From Termitomyces sp. T153 (Eukaryota; Basidiomycota; Agaricomycetes; Agaricales; Lyophyllaceae): a DNA stretch of 64,000 nt. The notes beneath the pieces are model-generated. The model did not search any database. It was given only the letters and a program-made list of their open reading frames with translations, and was not told the origin of the DNA. Positions 24,557 through 35,207 of this stretch are shown piece after piece; position 1 is the stretch's first letter; the number at the start of each line of letters is the position of its first letter. A program made the translations under genes and the position numbers. The DNA lies in contig JACKQL020000023.1 of the NCBI GenBank assembly GCA_018296165.2, positions 496,001 through 560,000 of the forward strand, given 5' to 3'.

Positions 24557-25379
24557 GATTATTTGAGATGGAAAAAGCTTCAGAAGGCAGTATTAATATA
24601 GAATGTGTAAAGTTGATAGTTTTCTGTTAAGGGACTGGAATAGGAGGTTTTTTGCTCAGTACTATGACATATATCTATGTTTGAATAGACTGGATTGCTA
24701 CTAGCTGTAGGCTACATCCTGTTTCTGAGGATCCACAGGGTTTTTCATTTGAAGGTGTACGGTTTGTGGTTAAATGATTGTATAGTCAGATATATCAAGT
24801 TAAAGACAACAGATGAGTGATGTCAAAGGTCTGATTGCTAAGTATTAGTACTGAGTGATACCATAAATGAGATTGTAGATATCTCATTACTCAGATTGCT
24901 TCCCCTAATTTGTTTCTCTTTAGTATATTTTGGTGTCCAAAAATTGTCTAACATGCTCTTCAAAGTGCATGAGTAATAAGGGGATAGAAGGTGGAGGAGA
25001 CTTTGATTGATCAATAATTCCAAATGTTCAAGTATATTATAGATGATTTATTAATGTTAATAACTTGCAAGAGTTGGAATATTGAAAATCTAACCAAGCA
25101 AAATGAGGTTTGGTCTGGATTTCAGCATTATGTTAAAAATAATGGAATACTTATAAAGGAAGGTTCATTTGACTGAGTGAAATATAATTGAAATCATAGT
25201 AAAGACTACATTGACAATGACAGGACTATTAACACATTGATTTAAAAAAGAAAGACCAAAGTCAGCATAGTGAAAAGAGATGAGTGGAAAAGCTTGATTA
25301 ATATGACAATCTTGATTGCTTTATTGAGGAACTATTATCAATAACATGAAAGACAAACTGAGGTTGAGTTTGAATCTCA

Positions 25380-25612
25380 GCATTGAGTTGATGAAATACA
25401 AAGACCTAACTGAATGTAGTGAGGTTGGGTCTGGGACTTAGCATTGAGTTAGAAATACAAGGACCTAACCGAACGAAGTGAGGTTGGGTCTGGGACTTGG
25501 CATTGAGTTAGAAATACAAGGACCTAACCGAACGAAGTGAGGTTGGGTCTGGGAATTAGCATTGAGTTTGAAATACAAGGACCTAACCGAACGAAGTGAG
25601 GTTGGGTCTGGG
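25380..25612. repeat. Four 59-bp tandem repeats (left arm)
   Basis: Units containing GACCTAACCGAACGAAGTGAGG recur every 59 bp (61 bp for the outermost). The outermost unit has TpG or TpA where the inner three have CpG. The matching set in the right arm is at 25856-26088. Confidence 0.85.
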
Positions 25613-25621
25613 ATGAAGCAA

Positions 25622-25661
25622 GAGCTACAGGCCCGTGCCGAAGGCACGGGGCGTAGCTCGT
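25622..25661. repeat. GC-rich hairpin at palindrome centre (left)
   Basis: GAGCTACAGGCCCGTGCC, then GAA, then GGCACGGGGCGTAGCTC forms a stem of about 17 bp with small mismatches. The mirror copy is at 25807-25846. Confidence 0.8.
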
Positions 25662-25663
25662 CT

Positions 25664-25804
25664 GTTCCAAGTGCGAAAAATAGCCAAGCTGCCCAAAAAG
25701 GAAGGTTCTTGGTCAGCAGCTGACAAATTTTAGTCAGCACAATCCAAAGTCGTCGCATATATTGAGCGCACAGCCACTTTCCCAGGAGCCGTCCCATATA
25801 TTAT
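25664..25804. mobile_element. MITE core as palindrome spacer
   Basis: The 141-bp spacer is a third copy of the MITE interior (compare 23626-23768 in reverse and 27702-27842 direct) with only a few differences. It lacks both terminal inverted repeats and is flanked instead by the GAGCTAC hairpins. Confidence 0.85.
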
Positions 25805-27844
25805 AGACGAGCTACGCCCCGTGCCTTCGGCACGGGCCTGTAGCTCTTGCTTCATCCCAGACCCAACCTCACTTCGTTCGGTTAGGTCCTTGTATTTCAA
25901 ACTCAATGCTAATTCCCAGACCCAACCTCACTTCGTTCGGTTAGGTCCTTGTATTTCTAACTCAATGCCAAGTCCCAGACCCAACCTCACTTCGTTCGGT
26001 TAGGTCCTTGTATTTCTAACTCAATGCTAAGTCCCAGACCCAACCTCACTACATTCAGTTAGGTCTTTGTATTTCATCAACTCAATGCTGAGATTCAAAC
26101 TCAACCTCAGTTTGTCTTTCATGTTATTGATAATAGTTCCTCAATAAAGCAATCAAGATTGTCATATTAATCAAGCTTTTCCACTCATCTCTTTTCACTA
26201 TGCTGACTTTGGTCTTTCTTTTTTAAATCAATGTGTTAATAGTCCTGTCATTGTCAATGTAGTCTTTACTATGATTTCAATTATATTTCACTCAGTCAAA
26301 TGAACCTTCCTTTATAAGTATTCCATTATTTTTAACATAATGCTGAAATCCAGACCAAACCTCATTTTGCTTGGTTAGATTTTCAATATTCCAACTCTTG
26401 CAAGTTATTAACATTAATAAATCATCTATAATATACTTGAACATTTGGAATTATTGATCAATCAAAGTCTCCTCCACCTTCTATCCCCTTATTACTCATG
26501 CACTTTGAAGAGCATGTTAGACAATTTTTGGACACCAAAATATACTAAAGAGAAACAAATTAGGGGAAGCAATCTGAGTAATGAGATATCTACAATCTCA
26601 TTTATGGTATCACTCAGTACTAATACTTAGCAATCAGACCTTTGACATCACTCATCTGTTGTCTTTAACTTGATATATCTGACTATACAATCATTTAACC
26701 ACAAACCGTACACCTTCAAATGAAAAACCCTGTGGATCCTCAGAAACAGGATGTAGCCTACAGCTAGTAGCAATCCAGTCTATTCAAACATAGATATATG
26801 TCATAGTACTGAGCAAAAAACCTCCTATTCCAGTCCCTTAACAGAAAACTATCAACTTTACACATTCTATATTAATACTGCCTTCTGAAGCTTTTTCCAT
26901 CTCAAATAATCATTGTGATATAGTCTTGCACTTGCATGGAGGTCAATTGAAGCAGATCAGTCACTTGCACCCATATTATACTCCATTGCATCATACCATC
27001 ATCTTTACCACTGGACAGCCTGGATTTCACACTGACATTCACTCTCATTTTGGACCACAGAATCAACAAAGATCAGCAAAGGTCACCTAAACAGCATATT
27101 ATGCATATAGGCTCATAATGTAGTCAAATATTTGTTGAGAGCAGGAAAAGTTGGAGATGATCAGGAGTAAGTTGACTCCAAGGTATAGGAACTGATTACT
27201 GTAAAACTATAAGAATTCATACTTTCAAGTCTGAACCATACACCTTGGAATCAGAAAGCCAACATACAGCTAGCAGCACTCCAGTCAGATTCATAGTCAA
27301 AACATAGTGTATGTCATAAACTTCTCAAAGTCCTTCAGGAACCATAGGTTGCCTAGGGATATACACAGGGCAATCATTCTCCTTTCTGAAAAATAAGTAG
27401 AAGGTTTTAAGAGTCAAAGAAACATCTTATGCCACTTCTTTGGCCATTTTTTGTTATAAATTCATTGTTCTGAACTTTTTTTTGATAGGAAATACATGCA
27501 TGGGACATGTTCCTTTCCCAAAGAACAGCCAGAAGTGTTCCTTGAGGAGTTGCATCAAAAAACAGTACAATTTCACATAAGTAAGACTGAAAATAGTTAA
27601 ATATTGCCTGAAATATCAAGTCTGGAACCTTTCACACATAGTCAAAGGAGGTCCATATCTATCAAAGTAGTCTACTATAATTTTTTTTGGAAAAAACCTG
27701 TTCCAAGTGCGAAAAACAGCCAAGCTGCCCAAAAAGGAAGGTTCTTGGTCAGCAGCTGACAAATTTTAGTCAGCACAATCCAAAGTCGTCGCATATATTG
27801 AGCGCACAGCCACTTTCCCAGGAGTCGTCCCATATATTATAGAT
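25805..27844. repeat. Right arm of 2,040-bp palindrome
   Basis: Reverse complement of 23624-25663. It carries one MITE terminal repeat (27675-27696) but ends at 27844, exactly where the other terminal repeat would begin, and continues into unrelated sequence. Confidence 0.9.
26912..27109 (+). pseudogene. Helitron transposase fragment (right arm)
   Basis: Mirror copy of the fragment at 24359-24556, now on the plus strand. Confidence 0.85.
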
Positions 27845-28191
27845 GCCATAGTATTTTACATAATTTAACCAGAATTTTAAGTACTTTCAATCTTTCATGC
27901 CAATGTCATCTTCAAAAAGTATAAAACATTGGGACAGTTTTTTGAGCTGCTGTATAATTAGGCCATGGACATCAGACATTTAGCTGAACCACATGTTGGC
28001 CTTGATTATCACCTGTGTAGGATGACCACTCCCTTTCACTGGACATTTTTCTCAGACCACAACATGGTCTGAAGAGGGGGAAGCTCAAGTTAATTATTTA
28101 TGTATGTATTATTATTCTATTGATTTACTTATCTTTACTTACTATGGATTAGATAAGCATATCTTTTGTTATTCACACTATATACAGTAAC
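27845..28191. other. AT-rich spacer
   Basis: No ORF or motif recognised between the palindrome and the next GAGCTAC-ended repeat. Confidence 0.4.
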
Positions 28192-28656
28192 GAGCTACAG
28201 GCCCGTGCCTTAGCTATATTCTGGCTCCTGTTCCTGTGGATCCACAGGCTTTCTGATTGTGTTTAATAGTTGTATTCTGGCTCCTGTTCCTGTGGATCCA
28301 CAGACTTTCTGATTGTGTTTAATAGTTATATTCTGGCTCCTGTTCCTGAGGATCCACAGACTTTTTGATTTGAAGATGTGCAGTTTGTGATCAGATGGTC
28401 ATATGTCAGATATAGTAAGCTGAAGAAAACAGATGTGATGCTCAATGAATGCTGGATCTCAGCATTACCAAACATAGTGAGGTTGGGTCTGAATCTTAGC
28501 ATTGAGTTGATGAAATACAAAGACCTGACCAAATGTAGTGAGGTTGGGTTTCGGTCTGGATCTCAAAATTGAGTTGATGAAATACAAAGAACTGACCAAA
28601 CATGGTGAACTTGGGTCTGGATCTCAGAGGCCCGTGCCGAAGACAGACCATAGCTC
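28192..28656. repeat. GAGCTAC-ended noncoding repeat element
   Basis: The left end is GAGCTACAGGCCCGTGCC. The right end reads, in reverse, GAGCTATGGTC..GGCACGGGCC. Inside are three 56-bp units with CTGGCTCCTGTTCCTG (28211-28379), then decayed copies of the 59-bp unit of the palindrome (28470-28620), with CpG mostly lost. It shares internal sequence with 24690-24830 and so is a small relative of the repeat inside the palindrome. Confidence 0.6.
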
Positions 28657-29085
28657 ATAATACAGAGATGGAAACTTGACATGTCCCATTTGGGGCAGAT
28701 TAGATCAATTAAATCCTCCTTGCTCTCATTTCAAAATGTTATCAAAATGCCCCTGGCATCAGGTGGCAATGCATGGCACAGAACCACAAATTCAGCGTTC
28801 CACAATGGCTTCGTACCCTATAATCTCAACATCATGTCAAGGTGACCCATAACGCAGTCCAACGAGTCAAATCAACTCCGAAGGAAGCTGGGCACCGACG
28901 CAGTAAGGGCCCAACTGGTACAAGGACGAGGATCCAATGTTTGATACTTTTCCGCTCAATAAGTTCAGTTAAGCGAGATATCGGTTTCAACATTCTGACA
29001 TTGTCGAAAAGTATTTGGAATATACAAAATAATGCGGGAAGGGGATTAAGATTTTATTCATTATTTAGTCCAAACATAAGAAATT
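28657..29085. other. Transition into CpG-normal gene space
   Basis: No gene recognised. CpG dinucleotides become frequent from about 28,790. A 115-residue plus frame (28842-29189) has no motif I know and overlaps the end of the oxygenase gene. Confidence 0.4.
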
Positions 29086-32000
29086 TCAAAGCGATTGAAT
29101 CCCATCGAACTGCGAGAGACTTAAAACAGGATGTAGAATCAGCGAGGAAAAACTCACGTCGATTTTTAAAGAAGGTGGGAAAGGTGTAATCTTGTCCTCA
29201 GCATCAATGTAGAACTGCCTTGCAAGTCCGTTCCACTTTTCTTTGAACTGAGAAAGGGTTCCTTGCACGCCAGCCGTACGTCTTATATTCTTGAGTCCGA
29301 GGATAGTCCCGATGATGATGGGGACAGTCTTTAAACATTCGTCAGTAACGGAAATGTCCTTTATCACATGCGAGTGTGCTCACAGATTCGAAGAATGAAG
29401 GCGAGAGCAAACTGAAAGTGTTCATATAAGTGTCTGCCTAATCGAAAAGCTGGTGAAGACCTTACCCAGACTTGTTCCAAAGTAGACCATGAGTGGGACG
29501 ATCATAAAGCGCGACGGATGGGTTTGGACCAAAAATCTCAGCCTGCAAACAGTGTCAGGATAGAACAACATACGTTATGACACGTGTGTCTCACGTCGAG
29601 ATTTGCTTCGAGAAGATTAGCGCAAACTTTGTCCCCGGGTTTGATTGTACCAAAGCCAATCAAGGGTATCTCTGCGCCAGCAGTACGGAAAATATTATAG
29701 ACCTGCATATTAACAAAGGTGAGGTAGTATTCAAAGAAGTGTAAAATTTCAGTGACCCACCGGTGGGCTGAGACCTATAAGATAAAAGAATGAGACATAT
29801 GTCGTGTGCTAGAAAGAACAGATGCTTACGCAGAGCTTCATAAACATAAGCCATGATCATGTTCTTGTTTTCCTCATTCATTGAAGCAGACAGCCGGACA
29901 ATCTTAGCCCGTTCTTCCTGCTTGTCGTCAGCGAGGTAGAAATTGATAGCATGTGCGATGGCCTGGGAGAAGTGAGCCGCTGTAGGAACGAAAGCGGCGA
30001 TGATATATGCCGCTAACTCAGCATTTCCTGGTATTGGCTCCGGGAACTTCGCAATGACCCGAGCCACATATTCAAGGCTGTGCTCGGTGCTATGAACCGA
30101 GTAGCAATCAATTACCCTTTGTCTAATTGCAGAGAAGGATATCTGAGAAAAAATTAGCCATCAACATATTCAGGAGAGAGCCGTCACACTTGCTTGGTTA
30201 TTTATCTCGTCAAGGCGTCCCTTGGTATAGTGGAACAGCTCCTGGAAGGCTTCTTCCGAGTCTAAACGCAAATGCCAGTCATCGGCAGGATCGATCTCCG
30301 AAAATACATAGCTATAAAAGCAGTGAGTATCCAGTGGGTAAGCAGTGTCATACATGTACGAACCGTCCCAAAGCTGCAAAGTGTTTATATGCATCTCTCT
30401 CGTAAATTGCACCGTTCTGATTGCTTTGTGTTTTGAGCGGAAGGCCGAGCTAATGGTATTGATGAGGTTTGTACAGACATAGGAAGACTACTGAATAACA
30501 TACAATTTCCTCTGAAATCCAATGGACGGGCAAAAGGTTGATGACATCCCGAACAATGTCAACCGTGCTCGAATGATCGAGTTTGGTAGATTTGTCGCGG
30601 ATTAGATCCTGAGTCTTTTTCTGGAAATAGACGTCCCAAACTCCGCTAGAACTACGAAGGTGAGGCGAAGAGATGAGTTTTTCAACCGTCTCGCGACCAC
30701 TGGTCAGAGCAGTCTTGATTAAATTCTATGTGATCCCGTCAATTAGACACCTTCATCAAAAGACTCAGATGTTATTGTTGTACCTTCAGCTTTTCTGGTC
30801 TGATGTTAAACAAACGCTGATCGTACGTCGACAAAAACGACGGGTGGTTCAGAACTCGTTCCACCCCTACGTACGTGTTAACATCGACGGGCTTCGAGGA
30901 AGGGGGCACGGGTGGGCGCTCCCAAATGTACTTTGGGTTGTTACCGATTTCGGGGTTCATCTCTCGGATGTAGGTAGGCACCAGGAAGGGGAAGTGCGCA
31001 TACGCTGATCCAATTGGATAGTTGTTGGGAAGTGTACGGAAGAGCAGCTTTGTGAGCAGTCCACCATAGGAACCATCACGCTTGTCGTACTGGACATCGT
31101 CATAACCCCACTGTGTGCAATTTTTTGCTGGAAAACAGCAGTCGATCAGCCTCGCACAAATTTCAGTGAGAAGCAGACGAACTATTGAACTCAGTGGTGA
31201 GGTAGGGGTCACCACGAGTGAGAGCAACAGCATCAGACAAAATTGCCCTGGAAATAGTATATCCGGGACACAAGCCGGCTCCAGGGCCTGGCTTTTTACA
31301 CTCCTCTGCTTGGAGTCCAACCTAGATGTATTGTAAAGCTGAGAGTACTGCTAAAGGTGGCAAAGCTTACATGCAGTTCCAAATTGTCGATATCATTGTA
31401 TAGAGCTTCGGCGGCGGTCTGAAGGAAGAGGTAAGTTCGCGGACACTTGAATTTCTTACCAACTCACGTGAATACGAGGGTCAGGATTCCATTCCGAGAA
31501 GGTGCTATAGGCTGGGAGTTTTTTTAGCGCAACGCATCTTGTAGCTTTGCGAGAACTTACGTTTCAGGCCAAGGAACTTCCTGAACTCGTTAAGCTGTGC
31601 CAAGAGAATCGTTGAGTCACAGTAACGCGATAGAAACTACGTTAAACTGACTGAACAAACGCCCCAGGCTGTCCGAGATTGTTGAATAGTAAGAATCTCA
31701 ATAACGCGTAGCGCTTCTGGGCATCCGGAGCTGTAAGCAGCAGCACGCCACTCCGTTGCGTCTTGAATAATCCGTGCTAGATCATCGTCCTTGAAACGAC
31801 CATCTGGCTGCCGTTGCAGGCTGGAGAATCATGTTAGTCATTAAGTGGACTAATTGTGAGTCTGCGTACACACCCTCCAAAAGTCCTCCCCTTGACATCT
31901 TTTTCTGGAATTAAGGCTTTGTGCGCTACTTGGACGAAGTCTTGTGGCGTGACCTTGTGGGTGATCAACCGATAGGTCCATAAGTATAGAACAGGAAAAG

Positions 32001-33618
32001 GAAGTGACAAACCTTGGTGAGATCTTTGCCTTGAAAGAAGTTCTTTAACTCCTGTTCGGTCCATTGCTCGTCTTGTTTAGATAAAGTGGCATGCCATCGG
32101 TACATAAGATTGAATTCAATCGCTACAACATTTCCCTTGCCACGAGGTGAAACAGAATGGTCTGATTCTCGCATATTCTAGTCACCAATGAGTAAGAAAC
32201 TTGAGCGAAATGGGATTCAACGTTACCATGAGAGGATCCAAACGCCACGCACTACCATCAACGACAAGACCTAAGATGGCACCGACGTAATCTATGTAGA
32301 GTGTTCGCTCAGAATCGTAGAAATGATTCGGGACCAATACGAACCGCCCAAAATGATGTTCATAAAGAAGCCACATTTTATCAGGCGCGTCCTTTGGAAG
32401 ATCTCGTCATCTTGAATAAGACGGTCTTCGTCCTTCTCCAGAGGCCAAGCGTAAGTACCATTTTCGTTTATGTCTAGCAATTTTTGCGCGATGTACTGTG
32501 ATACATCAGCCTTCAGAAGCAGATCACAATACGCGGACAGTTGTCACGTACGTTGTGATTACGATTTAACAGAACAAGAAGCGCACAAGTGGCAGGCGGC
32601 ATGAGGAGTAGTCGTGCATCAGAGAAAACGTCATCCCAAAGCTTGCCAGTCCCATCTTTCCTTCGTACTTGATTGACTTCGCTATCTGAGCTGCCATAAA
32701 GGATGCTCAAGTCCAGATAGCTACTGGCGTTATTCTGCGTGGGATTATGATGGTCTGTGTCGAAGATAGAGTGGATGACCAAGTCAGCAAACGCGAAGAA
32801 CAGACTCGAGATTCCCCCAGGGTGAGGGACAAATTCTCTCCTGCGAAGAATCTGATCAAATACCAAGTCCGGATCAGGAAGTGCATGTTTTGGCACAGCA
32901 TGGGTCGGTGGGACTGAACGAGCATATGGAGACCTGGCTTTACCGAGCGCTGGTGCGAGGGGGTTATAGCTGGAGCCGTCGGAGGAGCGATATGCATATG
33001 TCACAGGAAGACCATCTTTCGCTAGTGGAGTTGTGATCGACACTCTTGTGGCATCAAATTGGGCCGTATAACTGTCGGGTGGATGAGGAAGATCATTATA
33101 GACTGTTGAGGGAGTCGACCCTGCATATTAGCTTCCGTCTCGGCAAACAAACCGATCAGATCACTCACGCAGAGAGATGACATATTGTTGGACCTTTGCA
33201 GAGGGTTGAGAGTCTAACGGTAAATGGGACATCAAAACTAAAACGTCTTCCAGCTGGCGTAGGAGTTCAGCTCCTGAGTAAGGGATTCTGTATGAAGGAC
33301 TCAGTGATCTCACCAGAAGTTTTCGATCATCAAGACCGACGCCATTGGCGTTCTCAATGGCATCGAGCACAGCAGGCTGAAGTAATCACTCGATGAGGTA
33401 GAAGCCGACGAAGATTCAATGCTGATACATACTATGTCCCGCAGGGAAGCTGCCGGTTTTTTGAGCGCTCGAAACAATTCAGCTGCCCTCCTACCCCATC
33501 GATTGGTGGAAGTGGCCGCGCCATCCCTGTCCAGAGGCGCCCGAGCGGAACTCATAAAATCGGCTGTCGATGCAATATGATCGAGAACAGCTTCAAAGGC
33601 GTTAATGAGGGAAGACAT
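29086..33618 (-). CDS. Psi-factor-producing oxygenase (linoleate dioxygenase-P450 fusion)
   Basis: This is a multi-exon minus-strand gene of the Ppo/linoleate diol synthase family, which oxygenates linoleic and oleic acids to oxylipin signals controlling sporulation. The start at 33618 fits the exposed N-terminal helix region. The haem-peroxidase-like domain shows the distal-His region (LLNRNHN, about 32560) and the catalytic Tyr plus proximal His in LMYRWHATLS (about 32100). The downstream P450-like half is readable (PIGSAYAHFPF, about 31010; FGTIKPGDKVCANL, about 29630; GLKNIRRTAG, about 29280). I could not find a clear cysteine haem-thiolate loop between about 29470 and 29360, and that exon joint does not keep frame in my reading. 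Intron limits are approximate. Confidence 0.85.
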
Positions 33619-34358
33619 GGTGATAGACCTGGAAGGACAGAAGGGAATGGGCAGAACAAATAATGCGAAGCCCCGCGCTTCTTAAAGCAGCGCGCCAATC
33701 TTCACACAGCAACTTGATACCCAATCACGTCATATCAAACCATCGGCAGATGTAAAGCTCCTGTGCTCAATTGTAACGATCCTGACACTCGGAGCAAGTG
33801 TCGTTTCGTACATCAGGAACTTGATACAAGGGCGTTCTGATCGATTCACATATTTTCTATCCATTCTTGGATCGCGCAAGGCGATGCAAGCCTAATGAGG
33901 AACTGACCATTAATTGAAGAGTACGTATGACAATGTTGTGAGTCCTAAAAGTGCGCACTCAAGTGTTGCAGACAAGTTGCATAACAAGGATATACTGATT
34001 TTCGCTTATTTCGTAGCTCAAAAGAATCGAGAATTTGAAAAGTTCGGCAACCAAAGCTTAGATATCACCTTTTTTGCGTTAAATCTTCACTTGAGCGGTG
34101 TGCCTTGAGCAAAGTCTGTTTCCACATGGAGCGTTCAATCCAACTCAGGCTAATGGTGGACACTTATATATTAGTAGAGAATAGTCCGAGGTATAATTGT
34201 GTTCATTGTGAGTGGCAAATGCGTGTGCAGAAAGGAATGATAATATATGCCGAGAGAATCGAGCCATAGTGAAACAAAGAATGAAACGTGAGACAGCATG
34301 ATGGCTAGAATTGTGGAGTCAGCGAATAAACACCGGCCGAGCCGGGCCGAGCCTAGCC
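33619..34358. other. Intergenic region
   Basis: Between the oxygenase start and the YKT6 stop. It presumably holds the oxygenase promoter. No ORF with recognisable content. Confidence 0.4.
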
Positions 34359-35125
34359 TCACATAACGACACAGCAGGAATTTTGCTAAACCGGATACAA
34401 GCTCTAAGAATACAAGATAACCCAGTGCAATAGTGTGCGCACCTTCTTGGCTGTCTTATAAAACATTTTACTCTGTGCTGACAGAGCATTCGACCTGTCA
34501 ACCAAGTTGTCCAACTTCTCCCCACGCTGCAGAACAGATTCGATCGTTTTATGCTGAAAGAAGAGTATTGAGTCAAGACTGAATGAAACATACAGAACAT
34601 CTGAGCGCACAAGAACAATCTTGGTTTCATCTAATTCTTGTTGTACTCGCATGATGGTATCTGCCTGCCGGGGATCCTGGTATTTCTGGATGTAGGTGTT
34701 GATGCTGGGGAAATTGATAGATGCAGGATTGTCAAAGGAAGATTGCGGAATTTGAGCCGTGAATTCATCGAGTAACTTGGTCAATAAGGAGAATGCTGGC
34801 CTCACAGGGTACTCCTGATCAGCAATGATGACCGCTTTAGATCTTTCGTCAAAGCCTGATAAATACACAGATATATCCTGAACACACCAGCCAGCTGATC
34901 TGCTCCGCCTCGGTTGTAGACATGAGCAGTATAGTTATTCTCCTGAACGCTCTGCCTTTGGCCTTGTGGAGTTCGTTCCGCTACTGTCTTTGAAAAGAAA
35001 GTCATGAATTCTCCGACAGAGCCCTTCTGGTAGAAGGAGAACGAAGACAGGTCACTAGCACTGCTGAGGACCACAGATGCACCTGAAGGAGGAGCCAGAA
35101 CAACAGAAATTGAGAAGATCTTCAT
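34359..35125 (-). CDS. YKT6: Vesicle SNARE Ykt6
   Basis: This is the R-SNARE YKT6, which acts in ER-Golgi, Golgi, vacuolar and autophagosomal fusion. The N-terminal longin domain starts at [13 protein letters not shown] (35125). [18 protein letters not shown] follows (about 34815-34760), then the SNARE motif ending in [14 protein letters not shown] (34445). A 57-nt intron (34442-34386) then leads to the last exon, QNSCCVVM and a stop at 34359. That is a double-cysteine CAAX-type end for prenylation and palmitoylation. A 32-nt GT..AG gap at 34887-34856 also has to be removed to keep frame, which is unusually short. A third intron lies within the SNARE-coding region near 34600-34560. The gene looks intact. 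Confidence 0.93.
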
Positions 35126-35207
35126 TGTAGTAAGAGAAGGAGAAGAGGTGGGATGTCACATATTCGTGACCATTACAACGTCGGACTTGCGCCTGCAATA
35201 CCTCTTC

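Larger units (their letters stand above)
23624..25663. repeat. Left arm of 2,040-bp palindrome
   Basis: Every position p in this arm pairs with 51468-p in the right arm. The duplicate reading frames (23849-24061 with 27407-27619, and 24838-25023 with 26445-26630) are identical. The arm contains, from outside in: most of the MITE, AT-rich noncoding sequence, a Helitron fragment, more noncoding sequence, 59-bp tandem repeats and a GC-rich hairpin. The small frames inside look spurious. Confidence 0.9.

Noticed and set aside
24838..25023. 61-residue minus frame duplicated at 26445-26630
   Set aside because: AT-rich noncoding arm sequence; the duplication is explained by the palindrome.
25465..26003. 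Cys/Pro-rich frames on both strands at the palindrome centre
   Set aside because: They arise from the 59-bp tandem repeats and hairpin, are mirror images of each other and have no protein-like features.
25380..26088. Repeats with regular spacing considered as a CRISPR array
   Set aside because: The units are directly adjacent with no distinct spacers, and the context is a fungal genome.
28842..29189. 115-residue plus frame at the gene-space border
   Set aside because: Overlaps the oxygenase 3' end and shows no motif; considered chance.
34321..34362. GCCGGGCC-rich segment considered as part of a tRNA
   Set aside because: It does not fold into a cloverleaf in my reading and overlaps the YKT6 3' end.
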